A stretch of 64,000 bases of DNA from a virus. This document shows, in pieces, positions 59,140 to 64,000 of the stretch. Made by a program: the position numbers and the translations under genes. Positions within the stretch are counted from its first letter, which is position 1. Every line of letters begins with the position of its first letter. Location: positions 122,350-186,349 of IMG/VR virus record IMGVR_UViG_3300017971_000194; one strand, given 5' to 3'. The notes under the pieces were generated by a model. That model made no database searches. It was not told where the DNA came from and saw only the letters and a list, made by a program, of their open reading frames with translations.

Positions 59140-59462
59140 TGGATAATGAATTGGAACAACTCATCTCTGATGAAGAAGCTCTTTCGGATGAGATTGCTGG
59201 TAAAGTAAGGGAACTCATAGAAATAAATAACTCTATACACAAGAAATGTAAATTTGAATCAAATCTAAGACCCGTATCAACATTTGCTGGAGCAAAGTTA
59301 CGCACATTAATTGGGCTTTGTAATGTTATAGATCGAAAGAAGAAATTGAGAACCCTTTTATCAGCTATTATAGAACAGGAAGAAGAAGAAAAGGAAAGAG
59401 TTGAGAGAAGGAAGAGAAGAGATGAAGAAAGAGCAGCTAGAAAAGCTGCTAAGGAGAAATAA
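59139..59462 (+). CDS. Small coiled-coil protein between terminase and portal, 107 aa
   Basis: It is coupled to the terminase by a TAATG overlap. The protein is helical with an acidic start and a basic end with repeated E and R (EKERVERRKRRDEERAARKA). It may be a small head-assembly or packaging factor, since genes between terminase and portal often serve there. No family was recognised. Confirmed as coding by tight spacing and codon pattern. Confidence 0.55.
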   Translation: MDNELEQLISDEEALSDEIAGKVRELIEINNSIHKKCKFESNLRPVSTFAGAKLRTLIGLCNVIDRKKKLRTLLSAIIEQEEEEKERVERRKRRDEERAARKAAKEK

Positions 59463-59465
59463 AAA

Positions 59466-61136
59466 ATGCCGAAAGGCTCCAGAAAACACAAAGCTGTGAC
59501 AAGAGTGGTTAGCAACTCTTCTGTCCAGGCTTTGATGAACAAGAATGCAGCCGCAGATGTGATGCTATCTGGTCAGACCACATTCTTTTCTCCATTTTTG
59601 AGCACTGATTTTCTACAGCTCCCTCAGACACCTCAAGAGAAAAGAATCCTTATCAATCACTTCTACAAAACAGACCCCATTGTTGGTCAGAGCATTGATT
59701 TACACAGTGAACTACCACTATCTAAGGTGAGGTTAGCCAAACCAAAAGTTTTCAACGAGAAGGAAGCTAAGGCATTTGGCTTCGAAGATGCTAATGACAG
59801 AGCTGAATACATCTTAGATTTTTATCTGAGAATGACCAAAAAGGTTAAGTTATTTAGCAAACTTCTAGAAATAGCTCATCAATGGTATCTGGATGGGGAT
59901 GTCTATATATTTGTTGAAGATAGTGATGTTGACCTCCCAGAAGAACAGTTGGAACGAGAACTCACTCCAGAAGGTACTCTTCGAGATAATACTCGTGAAT
60001 TGACTCAGAAACATTACAATGGATGGGAGAAACTGTTTGTTTTACCTCCTGATCTTGTCAAAGTTGAATCTATCCAGTTTGCTGATGAAGAAGAAATCGA
60101 GCTAGTACCAGACTCCAAAACAAAAAAGTTGATTGAAGAAGCTGACTTCGATGAGGAAGCTGCTAGACGTGTAGAGAAAATACCAGAAGAAATCAAAGAG
60201 TATGTGAAAATGGGGGAGAATATCCCATTGGGCACAGATCCTATGCAGGGGTCCTTTGTCTATCACATGGCTCGTAAAAAGATAGCCTATGAAGAACATG
60301 GAGTATCTTTGATTGAGCGTTGTCTGCGTATCCTTCTATATCGTGAGAAGCTACGTCAAGCACAGACTCAAATAGCTGATAGGGCTATGACTCCCAAACG
60401 TCTTATCTGGGGAGAAGACCTCAGTGAAGATGATGTAGAGGACCTGAGAATTCAAGTAGACACTGCTCTTCTTGATCCTGATTTCAGTATCATCACAAAC
60501 TATGAGGTGCATTGGGAAGAGATAGGAGCCCGTGATAGGCTACTGGACCTTGCAACAGAGTATGACATCACAGATAAGCATCTATACATTGGTCTTGGTG
60601 TCACAGAGTCTCTTCTGGTGGGGGAGACAAGTTATGGGGGAGACCGTTTAAGGATTGAGGTCATTAATACTCGATATCTTCTGTTTAGAGAAATTATCCA
60701 GACCTTTGTGGAAGAGTATATATTTGAGCCTGTAGCTCGCAAGAAGGGCTTTCTGGAGCATGATAAGTGGGGGAATATCAGAACCATCTATCCCAAGCTA
60801 CAGTTCACTAGACTAGCGTTACGTGACAATCAAGACACATACGATCAGATGTTCAACTTGTACCAGAAAGGGTCAATTTCGATTGGTGTTATTCTTGAGC
60901 TACTCAATATTGATCCTGAAGATACTCGTGCTCAGCTTGAAAAAGACATGTTTACGGTGAATGATGCTGTATTTAATGAGCTAATTCGGGCTCTTTATGA
61001 TCGAGTATCTGATCAGATTGCAGAAGAAACTAATTTGGCTGAACTCCTTATCAAGAACATGAACTTGAAGAAGAAAGATGAAGCAGAAGAGGAAGCTCCT
61101 GCTGATGAAGAACCCTGGCCAAGTGAGGAGTTCTAA
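59466..61136 (+). CDS. Portal protein
   Basis: A 556-residue protein behind AAGGAGAAATAAAAA. Its sequence has the layout of portal proteins: a helical start (EKRILINHFYKTDPIVGQSID), a wing region with FYLRMTKKVKLFSKLLEIAH and WYLDGDVYIFVEDSDVD, the stem helix (LYREKLRQAQTQIADRAMTP), the crown-like C-terminal half with TESLLVGETSYGGDRLRIEV, and an acidic end. Twelve copies form the channel for DNA. Placed directly after the terminase. The call rests on layout, length and order. Confidence 0.85.
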   Translation: MPKGSRKHKAVTRVVSNSSVQALMNKNAAADVMLSGQTTFFSPFLSTDFLQLPQTPQEKRILINHFYKTDPIVGQSIDLHSELPLSKVRLAKPKVFNEKEAKAFGFEDANDRAEYILDFYLRMTKKVKLFSKLLEIAHQWYLDGDVYIFVEDSDVDLPEEQLERELTPEGTLRDNTRELTQKHYNGWEKLFVLPPDLVKVESIQFADEEEIELVPDSKTKKLIEEADFDEEAARRVEKIPEEIKEYVKMGENIPLGTDPMQGSFVYHMARKKIAYEEHGVSLIERCLRILLYREKLRQAQTQIADRAMTPKRLIWGEDLSEDDVEDLRIQVDTALLDPDFSIITNYEVHWEEIGARDRLLDLATEYDITDKHLYIGLGVTESLLVGETSYGGDRLRIEVINTRYLLFREIIQTFVEEYIFEPVARKKGFLEHDKWGNIRTIYPKLQFTRLALRDNQDTYDQMFNLYQKGSISIGVILELLNIDPEDTRAQLEKDMFTVNDAVFNELIRALYDRVSDQIAEETNLAELLIKNMNLKKKDEAEEEAPADEEPWPSEEF

Positions 61137-61137
61137 G

Positions 61138-61674
61138 ATGAAAAAATTGTCTCAGTATGAGACTAAGATACTAGTCGAGGCATTGCAGGATACTTTGAAG
61201 AAACAGATGGATAATTATGTCGATAATATCCGTGAAATCAAAATGATGCTCGATGCTGAAGTCAAGAATTTTCCTCCAAAACTAAAAGGTGCTCTTCATA
61301 GGTACTATAGTCTATTGGATGAAGTGCAAGCTAAGATACTTGCCTTGAAAAGCAAAAGTGAAGACCTCCTTGATGATTTCCCCTCAATAGAAGCATGGTC
61401 ATTAAACAAGGTCATTGTAGATGCTGAGGCTTTTCAAAATCTCTTACAGTCTCAAGGTATAGATACCAAATATCAGAGACAAGGTGGTTTGTTGTTATGG
61501 GATTCGGATAACCTTTCTATCTATGCTCAAAGAGACCCCTCGAAGAATGGAAATATGGGTAAAGTCTTTTTGGTAGGTAATGATAAGGTTGTGAAGAGTA
61601 TGGTGTCTCAGCTCAAGAAAATTGGTGATGTGTCTGGAGAAGAACGAGACGTAGCTATACCTTTATCTGTTTAG
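61138..61674 (+). CDS. Helical protein downstream of the portal, 178 aa
   Basis: The ATG at 61138 has GAGGAG 7 bases upstream. The first 100 residues are helical (LSQYETKILVEALQDTLKKQ) and the last 75 fold as strands (GGLLLWDSDNLSIYAQRDP). It may be a neck or head-assembly protein following the portal. Its end overlaps the end of the HU gene on the other strand by 12 bases. No family was recognised. Confidence 0.55.
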   Translation: MKKLSQYETKILVEALQDTLKKQMDNYVDNIREIKMMLDAEVKNFPPKLKGALHRYYSLLDEVQAKILALKSKSEDLLDDFPSIEAWSLNKVIVDAEAFQNLLQSQGIDTKYQRQGGLLLWDSDNLSIYAQRDPSKNGNMGKVFLVGNDKVVKSMVSQLKKIGDVSGEERDVAIPLSV

Positions 61675-61947
61675 GAATCTTTTTAGATTATCTGAAGCTT
61701 TGAATTTCACATTTTTCTGTGATTTTGTTTTGGTAGGTTTCCCATCATTGATAATTCTTGATTGTATAATTCTAGATTTTACTTTCTTGACTCTGAAAGT
61801 TCCAAAGTTCCTCAGGGTGAGAACCCCTTTTATTCTAAGTGTATCTTGCATTATCAACATAATTGCTTGGTACAATGCTGTAGCTTCTGATTTCTTCAAC
61901 CCAAATGCTTCTGCTTTCTCTATGACTTGACAACGGAATGATTTCAT
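61663..61947 (-). CDS. HU/IHF-family DNA-binding protein
   Basis: A 94-residue protein with the HU layout: two helices (IEKAEAFGLKKSEATALYQ, IMLIMQDTLRIKG), then LRNFGTFRVKKVKSR of the beta arm start, a basic arm, and KNVKFKASDNLKRFLN at the end. HU bends and compacts DNA. It is convergent to the portal-side gene, with 12 bases shared, and divergent from GroEL. AGGAGG precedes its start. Its single-gene transcript suggests separate control. Confidence 0.82.
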   Translation of the reverse strand: MKSFRCQVIEKAEAFGLKKSEATALYQAIMLIMQDTLRIKGVLTLRNFGTFRVKKVKSRIIQSRIINDGKPTKTKSQKNVKFKASDNLKRFLNR

Positions 61948-61988
61948 GCCTAACCTCCTTGGGGGAATCTATAATAAATAGATAGCAG

Positions 61989-61994
61989 TATAAT
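61989..61994 (+). promoter_or_regulatory. Possible -10 of the GroEL promoter
   Basis: TATAAT lies 39 bases before the GroEL start in the 80-base gap between HU and GroEL, with no good -35. A second TATAATAAATA sequence stands at 61970. The divergent gap must hold promoters for both genes; a phage-modified polymerase may use them. Confidence 0.35.
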
Positions 61995-62027
61995 AATACC
62001 AGGTCAAATTTTTAATGGAGGTTATAG

Positions 62028-63596
62028 ATGTCCGCTAAAGAAATCAAATTCTCTCAAGACGCTCTATCACAGATATCTGAAGGAATTGACTTATTTGCTA
62101 AGACTGTGGGAGTCACTCTTGGCCCAAAGGGGAGACATGTTATATATGACAAGAGTTTTGCTACCCCAACGGTCACTAAGGATGGTGTGACTGTTGCTAA
62201 GGAGATAGAACTGGAAGACAAGTTCCAAGACTTGGGATGTAGGTTGATTCGTGAAGTGGCATCTAAAAGTTCTGATACTACTGGAGATGGTACTACCACT
62301 GCTACAATACTAGCTCAGTTCATTGTCAAAGAAGGTATTAAATTAGTTGTAGCAGGTCATGACCCAAATATGATCCGTGCTGGAATGAGACGAGCTGTAG
62401 ATCTAGTTGTAAAGGATCTTAGAGAGAAAACAAAGCAAGTCAAAGACCCCAAAGATATATATCAAGTAGCTCTTATTTCTTCCAATGGTGATGAAGAAAT
62501 TGGAGGTATGATTGCTGAAGCGTTGGACAAGATAGGGCAAGATGGGGTGATTACAGTGGAGGAATCCCAATCTATTGACTCTTCACTGAAGATCATCGAA
62601 GGGATCAAGATAGATCAAGGGTATCTTTCCTCTGATTTCCTGAAAGATGATGTCAAGGTAGAGTTGGAGAAACCTTATATTCTGGTTACGGACCAGAAAA
62701 TATCAAGTCTCCATACTATGGCTAATGTGCTCAATGAGGTAGCTGAAACTGACAGACCATTACTAATCGTAGCAGATGATGTAGTCAAGGAAGCTCTCCA
62801 AACCTTAATTCTTAATCACCGTAAAGAAATTCTTGTCAGTTGTGCTATTAAAGGTCCAGGTGTGGGAGATAAGAAAAGAGATGTGATCAGTGACATAGCA
62901 ATCATGACGGGGGCTACATTTGCCACCAAGGACCTCGGAATAGCTCTTCCCAACCTAACTATTTCTGACCTGGGACAAGCAGATAAAGTTGTAATCACCA
63001 GGAAAGACACTCTAATCATTGGTGCTAAGGGGGATATGGATCAGATTGAGCAAAGGATGCATGAAATCAAAGGTCAGATCAGGTCAGCATGGAGTGAGTT
63101 CGACATTGAAAGGTTCCAAGACCGGTTAGGTAGGTTAGTGGGTGGTGTGGGGGTCATTTATGTAGGTGCTGCTACAGAAATTGAACTCAAAGAAAAGAAA
63201 GCTCGTGTTGAAGATGCCTTGAATGCTACTCAGGCTGCTGTAGATAGTGGTGTGTTGCCTGGTGGTGGGGTAGCTCTATTCAGATCAGGTTCTATGCTCG
63301 ATACAAAGCTATGTCTTGAAGGTGAAGAACCAGGGTTCAATATTATTCGTAAGGTTCTTGAAATACCGTTACGGAAAATAGCTGAGAATGCTGGGAAAGA
63401 TGGCTCTGAAGTTGTTATGGAGCTTATGAAGAATGATGATTATTTCTGGGGTTTCAATGCCCAAACAGGACAATTTGAACATCTGGATACTGTGTTAGAT
63501 CCTGCAAATGTAGTGATTGAAGCTTTAAGGAATGCTGTGTCTATAGGGGGTCTTTTACTAACTACTGAGGCTGCTATAGTCAAGTCAGAAGAATAA
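62028..63596 (+). CDS. groEL: GroEL-type chaperonin
   Basis: A 522-residue chaperonin, a little shorter than E. coli GroEL (548). ATP-binding DTTGDGTTTA (residues 83-92), KARVEDALNATQAAV with the catalytic aspartate, and GVLPGGGVALFR agree with the family; VTLGPKGRHV marks the N-terminal nucleotide region. The C-terminal GGM repeat is absent; it ends IVKSEE. TGGAGG precedes the start. No GroES gene was found in the window, so either the host's cochaperonin or another phage gene serves. It would help fold capsid or tail proteins. Confidence 0.95.
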   Translation: MSAKEIKFSQDALSQISEGIDLFAKTVGVTLGPKGRHVIYDKSFATPTVTKDGVTVAKEIELEDKFQDLGCRLIREVASKSSDTTGDGTTTATILAQFIVKEGIKLVVAGHDPNMIRAGMRRAVDLVVKDLREKTKQVKDPKDIYQVALISSNGDEEIGGMIAEALDKIGQDGVITVEESQSIDSSLKIIEGIKIDQGYLSSDFLKDDVKVELEKPYILVTDQKISSLHTMANVLNEVAETDRPLLIVADDVVKEALQTLILNHRKEILVSCAIKGPGVGDKKRDVISDIAIMTGATFATKDLGIALPNLTISDLGQADKVVITRKDTLIIGAKGDMDQIEQRMHEIKGQIRSAWSEFDIERFQDRLGRLVGGVGVIYVGAATEIELKEKKARVEDALNATQAAVDSGVLPGGGVALFRSGSMLDTKLCLEGEEPGFNIIRKVLEIPLRKIAENAGKDGSEVVMELMKNDDYFWGFNAQTGQFEHLDTVLDPANVVIEALRNAVSIGGLLLTTEAAIVKSEE

Positions 63597-64000
63597 ACCT
63601 TCTACCAAAGTGTGTGTCACTTCTCTCTTCTAAACTAACCATTTTGACTCTTGTCTTTTCACCACCAACTTTCAGCTCACTAAGGGGGAAGATCACCATC
63701 TGAAAGTCTTTTATAGCTTTCTTGATCCGATCTCGTATCGTGTACGAAGGAACTTTGTGCTTCTTACATATCTGATTGTAGCTATATCCTTCCTTCAACA
63801 TCTCATAGTATGGCATAAGTTCAGGGTCATTTTCTGAGAGCCATGTTTCAAATTGATTTAGTTGGTGGGACATCTGGAAAAATCGTTGAGGATTGATTTG
63901 TGCCTGCTCACTTCTATATAGAGTCCGTGGCACATCCTCAATCATCTGATCTAACGAGCGTTCATCTTGGAACTTTTTGCCCCTGTTAAATCGATTGATC
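63580..64000 (-). CDS. HTH protein, cut by the right edge
   Basis: The frame is open to the end of the window, so the N-terminus is missing; at least 140 residues are read. A helix-turn-helix is seen in YYEMLKEGYSYNQICKKHKV and YTIRDRIKKAIKDF, like sigma region 4 or a small regulator. The C-terminal 45 residues (FPLSELKVGGEKTRVKMV) are strand-like and basic. It is convergent with GroEL and overlaps its end by 17 bases. It might be a third relative of the double-HTH proteins at 52-53 kb, but no close match is visible. Confidence 0.55.
   Translation of the reverse strand, partial: INRFNRGKKFQDERSLDQMIEDVPRTLYRSEQAQINPQRFFQMSHQLNQFETWLSENDPELMPYYEMLKEGYSYNQICKKHKVPSYTIRDRIKKAIKDFQMVIFPLSELKVGGEKTRVKMVSLEERSDTHFGRRFILLT

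Noticed and set aside
1-64000. Integrase, transposase or attachment site indicating a prophage
   Set aside because: No recombinase motif or flanking bacterial gene was found; only virion, replication and packaging genes are present.

Overview
The window is part of the genome of a large tailed double-stranded DNA bacteriophage with a contractile tail. A tail sheath gene, a prohead protease, scaffold, decoration and major capsid block, a portal and a large terminase show this directly. No integrase, tRNA, CRISPR array or insertion sequence was seen. The DNA is AT-rich, genes are packed with ATGA or TAATG overlaps, and ribosome binding sites are mostly AGGAGG-like, so the host is a bacterium, but nothing identifies the species. 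Both ends are cut inside genes, and baseplate, DNA polymerase and endolysin genes are not visible, so the genome is clearly larger than 64 kb.

Layout. (1) Positions 1-31093 are transcribed leftward and hold the virion genes. Reading in the direction of transcription there are small unknown genes, the head block (protease, scaffold, decoration protein, major capsid protein), zinc-binding accessory proteins, fibre or attachment-like proteins, a possible lysis or membrane cassette (papain-like hydrolase plus several one-helix membrane proteins), neck or connector candidates, an actin-like ATPase, and the tail sheath. (2) Positions 31094-32123 form a 1-kb control region without a convincing gene. 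It has a three-copy phased sequence motif, a promoter, and a long stretch with many perfect RNA helices. (3) Positions 32124-53705 are transcribed rightward and hold DNA metabolism and gene control: uracil-DNA glycosylase, clamp-loader delta', delta and tau/gamma, beta-type sliding clamp, B12-dependent ribonucleotide reductase, RecD-like helicase, ssDNA-binding candidate, RuvC-like resolvase, RecA, a Rad50/Mre11 system whose Rad50 is in two separate genes, a Cas4-like nuclease, a Toprim primase, a NusG-like factor and two tandem sigma-region-4-like proteins. (4) Positions 53705-61674 hold packaging genes (terminase, portal) with a large triplicated cysteine-rich protein. (5) The right end has HU, GroEL and a truncated HTH gene in alternating directions.

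How it fits together. The phage appears to carry a bacterial-style processivity apparatus (clamp plus full clamp loader), its own recombination set (RecA, RuvC-like, Mre11 and split Rad50, RecB/Cas4-like nuclease) and nucleotide supply. NusG-like and sigma-like proteins could redirect host RNA polymerase between the two long opposing operons. GroEL would help fold virion proteins.

Most unusual points: the split Rad50, with its halves 3.3 kb apart around Mre11, a nuclease, a coiled-coil protein and the clamp; the structured RNA and phased repeats in the divergent control region; the NusG plus duplicated double-HTH cassette with a palindrome over its internal promoter; and the triplicated cysteine-rich protein before the terminase. 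Functional names rest on motif recognition by eye; no database search was run.
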